Below are positions 49,938 through 59,488 of a DNA stretch of 64,000 nucleotides, piece by piece. The stretch's first letter is position 1. Each line of letters opens with the position of its first letter. The translations under genes and the position numbers were made by a program. Under the pieces are notes generated by a model that saw nothing but the letters and a program-made list of their open reading frames with translations, was not told the origin of the DNA and searched no databases. The DNA comes from CAVQNQ01 sp963714205 (GTDB taxonomy: Bacteria > Acidobacteriota > Terriglobia > Bryobacterales > Bryobacteraceae): contig CAVQNQ010000004.1 in assembly GCA_963714205.1 (NCBI GenBank), positions 434,001 to 498,000 on the forward strand, in the 5' to 3' direction.

Positions 49938-51870
49938 ATCCGGCGGGCCACCACCATGGTCATGTCGTCCTGCAATTCCGAGGAGCCGGTCCACTCGGTT
50001 ACCGCCTCCATCACGCGCGCGATCATCTCCGAAGAATCCGCCCGCGCGTAGCGCAGCAGCAGTTCCCGCAGGCGCTCCTCGCCGAACATTTCCCCGTAGG
50101 CGTTCTCCGGCTCCACGATGCCATCCGTATAGGCCACCAGTATATCGCCATGCTCCAGCGTGACGGACTTCTCCTCGTAGCGCGCCAACGGAAAAGCCCC
50201 CACCACCGTGCCCGTCGAGTCCAGCGTCTCCACCCGCCCGCCACGCAGGAGCATGGGGGCCAGGTGGCCGGCATTCGTGTAGGTCAGCGCGTGGGTAGTG
50301 TCGTCATAGATGGCGAAGAAGAAGGTGGCATATTTCTCGGGCGCCGTGGTGGCATAAAGCTGCCGGTTCAGGGTCGAGACCAGTTGCGCCACCGAACGGC
50401 CGCGCGTGCCCGCGCCATCGAGCGTGCTCAACTGCGTCCGCATGGTGGATTGAATGGTGGCCATCAGCAGCGCCGCGGAGATTCCCTTACCCGCCACGTC
50501 CCCTATGGCGAAGGCCAGGCGGGTATCGGAGAGCGCCATGAAATCGTAATAATCGCCCGAGACCATGCGCGCCGGGTTGCAGACGCCCTTCAGCTCCAGG
50601 GTCTTGGTGAACGGCACGTCCTTGGGGAAGAGCTGATTCTGCACTTCGCGCGCGATGGTCAGCTCGGATTCCAGGCGCTCCTTCTCCTTGGCCACCACGA
50701 TCAGCCGCCCCAGGTTCGAGGTCATGGTATTGAACGACGCGCTCAACTCGGCAAGCTGGTCCACGCCTTTCACCGGGATGCGGTACGAGAAATCGCCTTC
50801 CTTGACGTGCTGGGTGCCCTCGTACAACTCGTGAACCGCTCCGGTCATGGTCTTTGTAAGCACGATGCCGGCCCATAGCGAAGCCATCTCCAGCAACAGG
50901 AACAGGATCGAGACGGCCACAAAAGCCGTCAACATCGCCTCGCCGAAGGTCTTCCCGAAGACCACGCCCAGCACGGTTGAAGCGCGCGAATTCACCAGCA
51001 GGATGCTGTCGCGCTCCGAGCGGCCGGAATTCCATGCGGGAACGTCCAGCGGCAGCACGCCGGAAACCGCGAAATCGAGCGGATTGGCCTTGGGCGGAAT
51101 GTGGCTGCGCGGGCCGCGCTCGGTATAGGGCACCACGTCGATATCACCTAGATCCGGCACCAGCTTGCCGAGCAGGGCGTGATCCAACGGGGCCGCCACG
51201 GTCACCTCGGTGCCGGCGTACACCGCATGCGCCCAGGCATACAGGCGCGGCTCCTTGCCCTCCCGCCTCACCATCAGGCCGCGGTCTCCCTTCCAGCCCG
51301 CCGGGGGAGGCGTGAGGGAGGCCTGGGCCGGGTAGCGGAATTGATCGGCGCCGTTCATGCACAGCTCGAATTCCGGAAAGCTCCGCTGGATCATGGGAGC
51401 CATGCGGGTCACCAGCATTTCCGCGTTGCGTTCGGTGGGCTGAGCGGGGCCCCGAACAGCGGCGGTCCTTCGCCCGGCGGTCCCGGAGGACGCACCAGCA
51501 TCTGCGCCGGAATCGCCAGCGAGTTGAGGGAACGGTTCAGCTCGGCATTGGCCAGGTAGATCGCCATCTGTCCCAGAACGAACTGGCTGGCTTCCCAGGC
51601 CAGCGTCAGGATCAGGACGACCGGAACCACGGCGATAAACAGGTACGCGACGATGAGGCGGTTGCGCAGCCGCCAGATGGCCCGCCGCATGAGGCCCCGC
51701 ACGAGCCGTGGCAGCACCACCAGGCCGCACACCACCGTAGCCACCGCGAAGACCAAGCCCAATGCGGACGAGGCACGAGTCAGGTACAAGATCGCGTATC
51801 CCGCCGCGACCACGGCAAAGGCCTTGTCCATAAAGCCGAAACGCCGCCGGTCAACCGCTCGCTTCTCCAT
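49934..51870 (-). CDS. Membrane-bound RsbU-like PP2C phosphatase with HAMP domain (frameshifted as given)
   Basis: A signalling phosphatase of about 645 residues once one missing base is restored at GGGGCCCC (51446-51453). Order: three N-terminal hydrophobic segments (from residue 15), an extracytoplasmic sensor region, another membrane helix (VSILFLLLEMASLWAGIVL), a HAMP linker (EGDFSYRIPVKGVDQLAELS), a coiled segment (VAKEKERLESELTIAREVQN) and a SpoIIE/PP2C domain (SGDYYDFM, AIGDVAGKGISAAL, TNAGHLAP, YTDGI, DDMTMVV) with the metal-binding Asp residues. It probably dephosphorylates an anti-anti-sigma factor in partner switching; no such partner is in the window. Confidence 0.88.
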
Positions 51871-51934
51871 AGCTCCTGACTAAAGCGCTGGCCCTCGTGC
51901 TCCGCGCCTCCGCGTCGAAGCACGGCCCTTCGCG

Positions 51935-52426
51935 CTATGTGAAATCGATGCGCGCGATTACCAGCTCAGGCATGGCCTGGTTCCAGCTATCGGGGATGCT
52001 GTCGAAGGCCAGGCGGAAAGGCTTCACTTCGCCGGGAGCCAGGCGCCCCATCTTGCGGCTCACGATGGGCACGCGCTCGCGCAGCACCACCTGGCCGTAG
52101 GCGTCGCGGAACACGCAATTGATCTCCACCAGGTCGAGCACCCGGTCACCCGCGTTCTGAATCTTGCCGGTGATCTCCACCACCTGCTGCTTCAGGTAGC
52201 TTTCGTGGGCCTCCATGCCGGCATCGCTGATCACCAAATACCCGTGATGAACGTACTCCCGCGCTTCGCCCGTCAGCGGTGGGGGCGTCGGCGCGGGCTG
52301 TTTGGATGCGCGATCCAGGTACCAGAAACCCGCCACGCCCGCCACCAGCACGGCCGCGATCACCAGCACGGCCGGCGGGATGGAAACCGGCGTCTTGGGG
52401 GGCGTTGCCGTCTTATTTGCCGCCAA
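51935..52426 (-). CDS. Membrane-anchored protein with an FxLYD/DUF2393-like beta domain
   Basis: A 163-residue protein: a Pro/Thr-rich N-terminus, one transmembrane helix (PPAVLVIAAVLVAGVAGFWY), then a beta-sandwich with YLKQQVVEITGKIQNAGDRV and a conserved WNQAMPE near the end. The pattern resembles small secreted FxLYD-type domains of acidobacteria. Its first codons overlap the end of tldE. Function unknown. Confidence 0.65.
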   Translation of the reverse strand: MAANKTATPPKTPVSIPPAVLVIAAVLVAGVAGFWYLDRASKQPAPTPPPLTGEAREYVHHGYLVISDAGMEAHESYLKQQVVEITGKIQNAGDRVLDLVEINCVFRDAYGQVVLRERVPIVSRKMGRLAPGEVKPFRLAFDSIPDSWNQAMPELVIARIDFT

Positions 52427-53765
52427 CAGTCATTTCTCCGATCTTCAGCGTCGGGGCGGCCACGGACCCGCGAAACTCCAGGTCCGCCCCCACGATCTCG
52501 ACGTTCCGCAGCATGTCCCTCAGATTGCCGGCGATGGTTACCTCCGATACCGCGAAAGCCAGTTCGCCGTTGCGGATCCACAATCCGGCCGCGCCGCGCG
52601 AATAGTCCCCGGTCACAATATTCACCCCGAAGCCCATCAGCTCGGTAACGTAAAAGCCTTCGGACACGCCCGCAATGATCTCTTCCGGGCTTTGGACGCC
52701 TTTTTCCAGGTACAGGTTCCCATGGCCGATTCCGGCATTTCCGGTCAGGCCCCGCGACGCGTTACCGGTAGTCTTGAGGCCCAGCTTGCGCGCGGCGTAG
52801 GTATTCATCAGGTAGCTCTTCAGCACGCCGCGCTCGATCACCGCGGTGCGCCGCGAGGGCACGCCCTCGTCGTCGAAAGGCGAGCTGCCGAACAGGCCCG
52901 GAAGGGTAGCATCGTCGATCACGGTCACATTCTCGCCGGCCACCTTTTCGCCCAGCTTCCCGGTCAGAAAGGACTCGTGCCGGTAGATCGCCATCCCATG
53001 CACCGCGTCGAAAAGATTATCGAGCAGGGTGCGGGCCGTGCGCGGCTCGAAAACCACTGGAACCTTCTGGGTGGGCATTTTGACCGGGTTCAGCCGGCGC
53101 AGCGCGCGGCGCGCAGCCGTGCGGCCCACCTCTTCGGGCGGTTCCAGGCCGGCGAATCCGCGCGCCAAGGTGTACCAGTAATCGCGCTCCATGGATTCGC
53201 CATCGCGTGCCACCGGAGCGGTGCTCAGCGAGCAGTAGCTCGACCGGTACTCGCCCGCGAATCCGCGCGAGTTGGCGAAGATGTGGCGGCCCACGTGCGT
53301 CTCGAAGGAAGCGCCCTCGGAGTTGAAGATACGCGGATCGGCCGTCAGCGCGGCTTCCTCGGCCGAGCGCGCGGCGGCGATCTTCCGCTCGGTTTCGAGT
53401 CCCTCCACGTCCGCGGAATAGAGGCCCAGATCGCCGTCGATCGACCCTAGCTCTTCGGGGCCGGGCAGCCCTGCGTGGGGGTCCCCGGTCGTGATCTCAG
53501 CCAGCTCGATGGCAGCCGCCACCAGCCGGTCCAGGCCCTCGCGCGAAAGATCGGAGGTATAGGAGGCGCCGGTCGTCTTTCCCTTCATGATGCGCAGACC
53601 GGCCCCGCGCGAGCCGGCCTCCTTGAGGCTCTCGACCTCGCGCATACGCACATTGACGGAAAACTCCTCGCCCTCCGCGATGGTGCACTCGGCATCGCTG
53701 GCGCCCGCCCGCAAAGCGCGCTCGACCAGGTCGTGCGCCAGGCCGGAAAGATGGTTTTCGCTCAA
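52413..53765 (-). CDS. tldE: Metalloprotease subunit TldE/PmbA
   Basis: A 450-residue TldE, the non-catalytic partner of the TldD/TldE peptidase that digests unfolded or modified peptides. It has the two-domain fold of the family (SGRAG-like VRMREVESLKEAGSRGAG near the N-terminus; TLPGLFGSSPFDDEGVPSRR and GNAGIGHGNLYLEKG in the C-terminal domain) and lacks HExxxH, as expected. The start is TTG at 53765, overlapping the tldD stop as TTGA. Confidence 0.92.
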   Translation of the reverse strand: MSENHLSGLAHDLVERALRAGASDAECTIAEGEEFSVNVRMREVESLKEAGSRGAGLRIMKGKTTGASYTSDLSREGLDRLVAAAIELAEITTGDPHAGLPGPEELGSIDGDLGLYSADVEGLETERKIAAARSAEEAALTADPRIFNSEGASFETHVGRHIFANSRGFAGEYRSSYCSLSTAPVARDGESMERDYWYTLARGFAGLEPPEEVGRTAARRALRRLNPVKMPTQKVPVVFEPRTARTLLDNLFDAVHGMAIYRHESFLTGKLGEKVAGENVTVIDDATLPGLFGSSPFDDEGVPSRRTAVIERGVLKSYLMNTYAARKLGLKTTGNASRGLTGNAGIGHGNLYLEKGVQSPEEIIAGVSEGFYVTELMGFGVNIVTGDYSRGAAGLWIRNGELAFAVSEVTIAGNLRDMLRNVEIVGADLEFRGSVAAPTLKIGEMTVGGK

Positions 53766-55192
53766 GCCGTGCCTCCCACGGTCATACGGTCGATCTTGAT
53801 GGTCGGGATGCCCACGCCCACCGGCACGCTCTGGCCCTCTTTGCCGCAGGTGCCGATGCCTTCATCGAGACGCAGGTCGTTGCCCACCATGCTGACGTAT
53901 TTCAGCGCTTCGGGACCGTTGCCGATCAGGGTGGCGTTGCGCACCGGCCGGGTGAGCTTCCCGTCTTCGATCATATAGCTCTCCGAAGCCGAGAACACGA
54001 AGTTGCCGCTGGTGATATCCACTTGCCCGCCGCCGAAGTTGACGCAGTAGAGCCCCTTGGGCACGGAGCGGATGATCTCTTCGGGATCGCTCTGGCCCGC
54101 CAGCATGAAGGTGTTGGTCATGCGCGGCATGGGAATATGCGCGTAACTTTCGCGCCGGCCGCTGCCGGTGGACTCGGAGCGCATCAGGGTGCTCGAAAGG
54201 CGGTCCTGCAGGTAGCCTCGCAGCACGCCGTTTTCGATGAGCACGTTGCGCCGCGTGGCGCGCCCCTCGTCATCCACGTTGAGCGATCCGCGGCGCCCCG
54301 TGAGCGTGCCGTCATCCACCACTGTACAAAGCTCGCTGGCCACCTTCTGGCCGATACGCCCGCTGAACGCCGAGACGCCCTTGCGGTTGAAATCGGCTTC
54401 CAGGCCATGGCCCACGGCTTCATGCAGCAGGATGCCCGGCCAGCCGGGACCCAGCACCACGGTCATCTCTCCGGCCGGCGCCTCGACTGCCTCCAGCATG
54501 GCCACCGCTTCGCGGGCGGCTTCCCGGGCGAAGTATTCGGGAGTCTTCTCATTCAAAAAATAGCCCAGTTCCACGCGGCCGCCGCCGCCGGCGTGTCCGC
54601 GCTGGGGCGGGCCGCCATCCTGGCGCGCGAGTGCCCAGACGCTCATGCGCGCCAGCGGCTGGCGGTCGAGCGCCAGCACGCCGTCGCTGGTGGCCACCAG
54701 GGTATGGCGCAAATTGTCGGCATAGACCGCTTGCACCTGAAAGACCCGCGGATCGCTGGCGCGGGCCGCCCGGTCGGCGCGCTTGACCAGTTCCACGCGC
54801 TCGCTGAAGGCCGTTTCAGTGGGAGCGGTCACCACTGGATAGAGATTGTGCGCGGCGCCTTCGTTCAGGCCGAAGCTTCCGGGTTTCCCCGGACCCGCCG
54901 CGATGTGGGCAGCTACGCGCGCGGCCTTTCGGATCTTCTCCGGCGCCAGGTCGTCGCTATAGGCATACCCGGTGCGTTCTCCCGCAATCACCCGCACCCC
55001 CACGCCCATGGAAACGCCCTGCGCGGCGCTCTTCACCATGGATTCGTCGATGCTGATGGAGCTGGTGAGGAGGTACTCGAAATACAGATCCGCGTAATCT
55101 CCTCCCTGGGAAAGCGCTTCGGCCAGGTAACTCTCGAGGTCCTGCCGGGCAATGGCAAAGCGCGTGGCAAAAATCGATTCGGAAAACTGCAT
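53762..55192 (-). CDS. tldD: Metalloprotease catalytic subunit TldD
   Basis: A 476-residue zinc peptidase subunit. The metal motif HEAVGH is at residues 257-262 (LLHEAVGHGLEADFN), followed by DDGTLTGRRGSLNVDDEG, PRMTNTF and the conserved GLYCVNFGGGQVD carrying the third-ligand Cys. Normal length. tldD and tldE form a coupled pair. In other bacteria the complex matures RiPP natural products or clears antitoxins; no such substrate gene is recognisable here. Confidence 0.94.
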   Translation of the reverse strand: MQFSESIFATRFAIARQDLESYLAEALSQGGDYADLYFEYLLTSSISIDESMVKSAAQGVSMGVGVRVIAGERTGYAYSDDLAPEKIRKAARVAAHIAAGPGKPGSFGLNEGAAHNLYPVVTAPTETAFSERVELVKRADRAARASDPRVFQVQAVYADNLRHTLVATSDGVLALDRQPLARMSVWALARQDGGPPQRGHAGGGGRVELGYFLNEKTPEYFAREAAREAVAMLEAVEAPAGEMTVVLGPGWPGILLHEAVGHGLEADFNRKGVSAFSGRIGQKVASELCTVVDDGTLTGRRGSLNVDDEGRATRRNVLIENGVLRGYLQDRLSSTLMRSESTGSGRRESYAHIPMPRMTNTFMLAGQSDPEEIIRSVPKGLYCVNFGGGQVDITSGNFVFSASESYMIEDGKLTRPVRNATLIGNGPEALKYVSMVGNDLRLDEGIGTCGKEGQSVPVGVGIPTIKIDRMTVGGTA

Positions 55193-55222
55193 ATAGTTCC
55201 ATTGTAGGGCGGCTCGTAAGCC

Positions 55223-56221
55223 CTACACGGCGGCGTCTTTCCGCGCCACGCCCAGCGCGCGGCAGTCCTCCTCCACCATTTCGCGCACCAGTTGTTCGAA
55301 CCCGATCCGGTGGCGCCACCCGAGCGCGGCCCGCGCCTTGGAGGCATCCCCATGCAAAAGGTTGACTTCCGCCGGCCGGAAGAGTTCGGGAGCGGCCTTG
55401 ACATATTTTCGGTAGTCCAGCCCCACGTGGGCGAAGGCCAGCTCGGCGAACTCGCGCACGGAATGGCACTCACCGGTAGCCACAACGTAATCGTCCGGTT
55501 CGGGCTGCTGCAGCATCAACCACATGGCTTCGACGTACTCCCGTGCATGGCCCCAGTCGCGCCGCGCGTCCAGGTTCCCCAGCCGCAGCTCGGCCGCGCG
55601 GCCGGCCAGGATCTGGGCCACGCCCGAGGTGATCTTACGGGTGACGAACTCGAAGCCGCGGCGCGGCGATTCGTGGTTGAACAGAATTCCGTTTGAGGCG
55701 TGCATCTTGTAGGCTTCGCGATAGTTACGGGTCAAGTGAAAACCCGCCACCTTGCTGATGCCATAGGACGAGCGCGGGTGAAAACGGGTCCGCTCGGTCT
55801 GCGGGGCCTCCTCCGCCATACCGAACATCTCGCTCGATCCGGCGAAATAAAAACGGCACTGCGGCGCGCGCGATTTCAGAGCCGCCAGCAGAAAATGAGT
55901 CCCGTTAATATTCGTGTTAAGGGTCGAAAACTCATCGTCGAACGAATAGCTGACAAAGCTCTGCGCCGCCAGGTGGTAGCATTCGTCCGGATGGACCTCT
56001 TCGATGACCCGGTGTAGACTGGCATAGCTTTCGAGCGAAGCGGCGTGGAGTACCACACTTTTCCGCACGCCGCCCAGCCGCGACAGCCGGTGCTCGGGGT
56101 CTTCCAGCGCCACGCGCCGGACGATCCCGTGGACCTGGTAGCCGCGCTCCACCAGCTGTTCCGCCAGGTACGATCCGTCCTGGCCCGTAATTCCCGTGAT
56201 TAGAGCACACTTTAGCGACAT
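55223..56221 (-). CDS. gmd: GDP-mannose 4,6-dehydratase
   Basis: A 332-residue extended SDR. It has the cofactor motif TGITGQDGSYLAEQL, then GIVRRVALEDPEHRL, the catalytic FAGSSEMFG, and YGISK in the region PRSSYGISKVAGFHLTRNYR; NHESPRRGFEFVTRKIT is the tetramer and substrate-binding loop specific to Gmd. It makes GDP-4-keto-6-deoxymannose, precursor of GDP-fucose and GDP-rhamnose. The ATG at 56221 gives the standard N-terminus; an in-frame GTG at 56251 is less likely. No GDP-fucose synthase follows. Confidence 0.94.
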   Translation of the reverse strand: MSLKCALITGITGQDGSYLAEQLVERGYQVHGIVRRVALEDPEHRLSRLGGVRKSVVLHAASLESYASLHRVIEEVHPDECYHLAAQSFVSYSFDDEFSTLNTNINGTHFLLAALKSRAPQCRFYFAGSSEMFGMAEEAPQTERTRFHPRSSYGISKVAGFHLTRNYREAYKMHASNGILFNHESPRRGFEFVTRKITSGVAQILAGRAAELRLGNLDARRDWGHAREYVEAMWLMLQQPEPDDYVVATGECHSVREFAELAFAHVGLDYRKYVKAAPELFRPAEVNLLHGDASKARAALGWRHRIGFEQLVREMVEEDCRALGVARKDAAV

Positions 56222-56416
56222 CTGGAATAATGGTAACAAGTCTATGGCCACAAGATCGGGGGCCGGAACCCGCGTACAAGCGTTCCGCGCCGCCCCGCCA
56301 GATCACGGAATCAGCCTTGGCTTGTCCGTGCAAAGCTTTGTAACCTGTCTACTTGCCGGTACGCCTGTACAAACGGAGGCGAAGCTGTTTTCCGATGCCG
56401 GCGTTCCTGGGGCGGC

Positions 56417-57007
56417 ATGCTGGTCGATTTCGAACTGATCCGCCGTGCGCAGAAGGGCGACGGGTCCGCCTTCAACGAAATTGTGTTGGCTTACCGGAAG
56501 CGGATTCTGGGGACGATCACCCGGTTGATCGCCCGTCCGGAGGATGTCGAGGATGTCGCGCAGGAAGTATTTTTGCGCCTTTATTTTTCCCTCGATCAGC
56601 TCCGCAAGGAGGAGGTTTTTGAGCCGTGGCTGTACCGGCTGACGGTCAACGCGGCGTACGATTACCTGCGCAAGCAGCGCCGGCGCCAGGAGTTCCGCAT
56701 GTCCGACCTTTCGGAACAGCAGGTCATGCTGGCCGATGCGGCGGCCGGCGGCCGGGTGGATCATGATGAGCAGTACAACAAGAAGATTCGGGAATCGGTG
56801 GATGCGCTGCTGGGGGCGGTCTCCGAAGCGGATCGGATTCTTCTGATGCTTAAGGAAGTGGAAGGGCTTTCACTCAAAGACCTTGAAAAGGTCTACAAGG
56901 TCAACGAGAATGCTCTTAAGGTGCGATTGTTTCGAGCCCGGCAACGGGTTTTAAAGGCATTTGGAGAGGCGGAGAAGAGGGAGGGGGCCGGCGTAAAGCC
57001 GGCGTGA
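56417..57007 (+). CDS. ECF-family RNA polymerase sigma factor
   Basis: A 196-residue sigma factor. Region 2 contains LARAQKGD-like RRAQKGDGSAFNEIVLAY, ARPEDVEDVAQEVFLRLY and the DNA-melting WLYRLTVNAAYDYLRKQRR; region 4 ends with GLSLKDLEKVYKVNENALKVRLFRARQRV. The start is not tightly fixed. It heads a three-gene unit whose second product is a likely membrane anti-sigma partner. Confidence 0.92.
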   Translation: MLVDFELIRRAQKGDGSAFNEIVLAYRKRILGTITRLIARPEDVEDVAQEVFLRLYFSLDQLRKEEVFEPWLYRLTVNAAYDYLRKQRRRQEFRMSDLSEQQVMLADAAAGGRVDHDEQYNKKIRESVDALLGAVSEADRILLMLKEVEGLSLKDLEKVYKVNENALKVRLFRARQRVLKAFGEAEKREGAGVKPA

Positions 57008-57020
57008 GGGAAAGGGACGT

Positions 57021-57368
57021 ATGTATCCGATGCGCGGCAGCGATGATGAAAAACTCGACGCCCTGTTTCGGGCGTTTCAGTCTGCGTGTGCAAATCCGGA
57101 CCCCGGCGTGAACTTCATGCCTGGCCTGTGGCAGAGGATCGAGGCGCGCCAAAACTTCGCCTTCTCACTACGTCGGCTCAGCAGCGCGTTTGTGACGGCG
57201 GCATTGGCGCTCTCGATTGCATTGGGCGCCTATATGTCGATCCCGCGCTCCATCCCCTCTGCCTACTATTCACAGACCTACATCGAAGCCTTGGCGGATG
57301 CCAGTTCACTCGACACTCCCCAGAATGTCAGCCCTGTGCGCCTGGACCTGACGGACCCCAGGCGGTAG
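57021..57368 (+). CDS. Small membrane protein, candidate anti-sigma factor
   Basis: A 115-residue protein, 13 bases after the sigma gene. The soluble N-terminus (DEKLDALFRAFQSACANPDP, then FMPGLWQRIEARQ) is followed by one transmembrane helix (AFVTAALALSIALGAYMSI) and a short outer segment. Its position and topology are those of an ECF anti-sigma factor, but no zinc HxxxCxxC motif is present, so this is inference. Confidence 0.6.
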   Translation: MYPMRGSDDEKLDALFRAFQSACANPDPGVNFMPGLWQRIEARQNFAFSLRRLSSAFVTAALALSIALGAYMSIPRSIPSAYYSQTYIEALADASSLDTPQNVSPVRLDLTDPRR

Positions 57369-57375
57369 GCGAGAT

Positions 57376-57807
57376 ATGGCCAAATTCAAGCTGTCAGCGC
57401 TCATCTCCGTGCTCGTGGTCTTCCTGAGCGGGGCTCTGGTGGGCGCCGTGGCGCAGCGTCTGTACATGGTCACTTCCGTCTCCAGCAACGCGGCCGGCAA
57501 TCCCTCCGCCTCGGTTCGCAAGCAAAGCCCGGAGGATGTCCGCAAGCACGCGATCGACGAAATGCGGCAGCGCGTCAAGCTGGATGAAACGCAGGTAAAG
57601 CAGCTCGAAGAGATCTACGATAAGACCCGCCAGCGGTTCGACCGGCTGTTCCTCAACCGCAATGCGGAAGCGCGGGCGCTGTGGGACGAGCAGAACGACG
57701 AGATCCGCCACATTCTGCATCCCGACCAGCTACCGCTGTTCGAGCAGCTACACGCCGAGCACGAAGCCCGCCGGCTGCAGCGCAAGAAAGCCGAAGATTC
57801 CAAGTAG
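57376..57807 (+). CDS. Periplasmic Spy/CpxP-like (LTXXQ-type) helical protein
   Basis: A 143-residue exported or N-terminally anchored protein: signal-anchor LISVLVVFLSGALVGAVA, then a long charged helix region with RVKLDETQVKQLEEIYDKTR and a second ILHPDQLPLFEQLHAEHEAR, the paired motif of the LTXXQ/Spy family of envelope chaperones and metal sensors. It follows the sigma and membrane genes closely, suggesting an envelope-stress operon. Confidence 0.75.
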   Translation: MAKFKLSALISVLVVFLSGALVGAVAQRLYMVTSVSSNAAGNPSASVRKQSPEDVRKHAIDEMRQRVKLDETQVKQLEEIYDKTRQRFDRLFLNRNAEARALWDEQNDEIRHILHPDQLPLFEQLHAEHEARRLQRKKAEDSK

Positions 57808-57858
57808 GCGATTGCTCCGCGGGCGGAAAGCCCGTGAGCGGGAAGTGCCGTCCGCGGA

Positions 57859-58110
57859 TTAGGTCCGCGCCGCCGGAGGCTGTGCCAAGGCAGCCTTTTT
57901 GGCCGCCCGCGAAACCTGGTACTTTCTCTCGAAGCGATCCACGCGGCCGGCCGTGTCCATCAGCTTCTGGCGCCCGGTGAAGAACGGATGACAGGACGAG
58001 CAGATTTCCACGCGGATGTCGCCCTTGTGCGTCGAGCGCGTCTTAAAGGTGTGGCCGCAAGCGCAGATGACGTTAGTGGGATTATAAGCGGGGTGGATAC
58101 CAGCCTTCAT
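57859..58110 (-). CDS. rpmE: 50S ribosomal protein L31
   Basis: An 83-residue zinc-type L31 (MKAGIHPAYNPTNVICACGH, CSSCHPFFTGRQKLMDTAGR), with cysteines at CAC and CSSC. The C-terminus (VSRAAKKAALAQPPAART) is slightly longer than usual. Transcribed alone from the promoter at 58141. Confidence 0.95.
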   Translation of the reverse strand: MKAGIHPAYNPTNVICACGHTFKTRSTHKGDIRVEICSSCHPFFTGRQKLMDTAGRVDRFERKYQVSRAAKKAALAQPPAART

Positions 58111-58453
58111 TTGCTTTGGGGGATTCCTTTCGAATGTTTTAGTATAGCAAAAAACTTAAAACCCCCGCGAACCACGGCACGGCCTAACGCCGTTTCCGCG
58201 ATCCGCGGGGGCTGTAGCCCTGAAGAAAACCTGAGGCTTAGCTGACTCGTGAGGGCAGCCGGTCCACAGGAACGTGGCCCCGCCACTGGACGGTGCCGAC
58301 TACATTAGAGGTTCAACTTCAACAGTCGGCCACCTCTCGCGGTCTTATGTGAATATCCATTTTTGCTGGACCACCTCCTTTTTCAGTGTTTCAATTCATG
58401 CTCGCATGGGTGCTATATTCTTGTCAAACCATGGCTGTAGGGAAACTCGGCAC
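58111..58453. other. Intergenic region between rpmE and the alpha/beta hydrolase
   Basis: 343 bases. Contains the rpmE promoter, an inverted repeat CCCCCGCG (58162-58169) / CGCGGGGG (58204-58211) with a smaller ACGGC/GCCGT hairpin between the arms, and an AT-richer stretch toward 58453. I see no supported gene in it; the 61-codon frame at 58274 has no ribosome site. Confidence 0.5.
58141..58149 (-). promoter_or_regulatory. Extended -10 promoter of rpmE
   Basis: On the minus strand the sequence reads TGCTATACT: a perfect TATACT with the TG-extension, about 30 bases upstream of the rpmE ATG. No good -35 at 17 bases, as allowed for extended -10 promoters. Confidence 0.55.
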
Positions 58454-59488
58454 TTATAGGGCGTGGGCCGCAAAGCCGCACATGGCCAGGCCATCCATAA
58501 CATTGAAGGGAAATTCGCCGGTCGTGTAATGGGCACAAGGAAGGGCCACAACCCTGTGTGCGAGCTTCAGCTCCCTATAGGTCTCCACCACCTGGCGCGA
58601 GTAAACCGGCAGGAAGCTGGTATCATGGCGCGCCCATACGAGCAGGCTGCGGAGGTCGCGGCCAACCAGGCGCCAAATGTAGGTAGCCGGGCTGATAGGC
58701 GCCCAATACCGGCGCAAGTCCTCCTGAGTCAATACGTTATCGAAGCTGCTCCGGACGTGTTGGGTGGCCAGGCCAGTCCAGACCACGTCGGAGAAATACA
58801 TGGAGACGTGGTTGAAGATGCCCGCCCGGACGCGCGTGTCGTGGGCTGCGGCGATGAAAGCGACGCAGGAGCCGAGGCTGGTGCCCAGCAGGCCGAGCCG
58901 GCTATAGCCTTGCTGCTGGAGCCAATCCAGGCAGGCGCGGGTGTCCACAACCGACTGCCGCGCGGCGTGGATGGTGCGCCCGATATTGCTCGAAACGTGG
59001 TACTCGGCGCGCTGCAAACCCTCCGGCAAGCGCTCCGCGTGGTACGCCATGCTCATCCGTAATGCGCTGATTCCGAACAGGTTCAGCAACCGGGCCAAGC
59101 CCACGTGGCCGTCCCGGCCGGCGTTCCATTGGGGCAGCACCACAAGCGCGCGGCCACGATCGCGGCGGGCCGGGAACCACACGGCATGGACGGTGTCGTT
59201 CTCGGGGATGCCGGAAGGAGCCGGGCTGGAATAGGTGAGCCGATTATCCCGAAAGTGATAATCACGAACCGGAGGATACGTATAGAAGCGATCCGAATCG
59301 AGGAGGGCCTCCGCCACGAAGCGATCCACGGAGGCCGGGTCGCCGTTGTGGTTATCGATCCAAGTCGGGAACCCCATGGCCTGAAGCCAATCCGTACCCC
59401 ACTCGAAGGGCCGCACGACGCGATTGGAATCGCGGGTCGCGAGGCGGTGCTCCCAACGATCGATCCACCGCGCGTAGATTCCCTGCAT
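58454..59488 (-). CDS. Alpha/beta hydrolase family protein
   Basis: A 344-residue protein. The core hydrolase fold runs from about residue 105 (ALVVLPQWNAGRDGH) with the nucleophile elbow LGTSLGSCVAF, an Asp in LLVWARHDTSFLP and a late His in PCAHYTTGEF. An N-terminal region of about 100 residues (WIDRWEHRLATRDSNRVVRP) precedes it and recalls the ABHD18-like subgroup. The start is set at the ATG 59488 (MQGIYARWIDRW); the frame is open to 59611. Substrate unknown. Confidence 0.72.
   Translation of the reverse strand: MQGIYARWIDRWEHRLATRDSNRVVRPFEWGTDWLQAMGFPTWIDNHNGDPASVDRFVAEALLDSDRFYTYPPVRDYHFRDNRLTYSSPAPSGIPENDTVHAVWFPARRDRGRALVVLPQWNAGRDGHVGLARLLNLFGISALRMSMAYHAERLPEGLQRAEYHVSSNIGRTIHAARQSVVDTRACLDWLQQQGYSRLGLLGTSLGSCVAFIAAAHDTRVRAGIFNHVSMYFSDVVWTGLATQHVRSSFDNVLTQEDLRRYWAPISPATYIWRLVGRDLRSLLVWARHDTSFLPVYSRQVVETYRELKLAHRVVALPCAHYTTGEFPFNVMDGLAMCGFAAHAL

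Noticed and set aside
54023..55207. 394-codon plus-strand frame opposite tldD
   Set aside because: High-GC antisense shadow; tldD motifs including HEAVGH are on the other strand.
58274..58459. 61-codon frame downstream of rpmE
   Set aside because: No ribosome site, no similarity that I can recognise.
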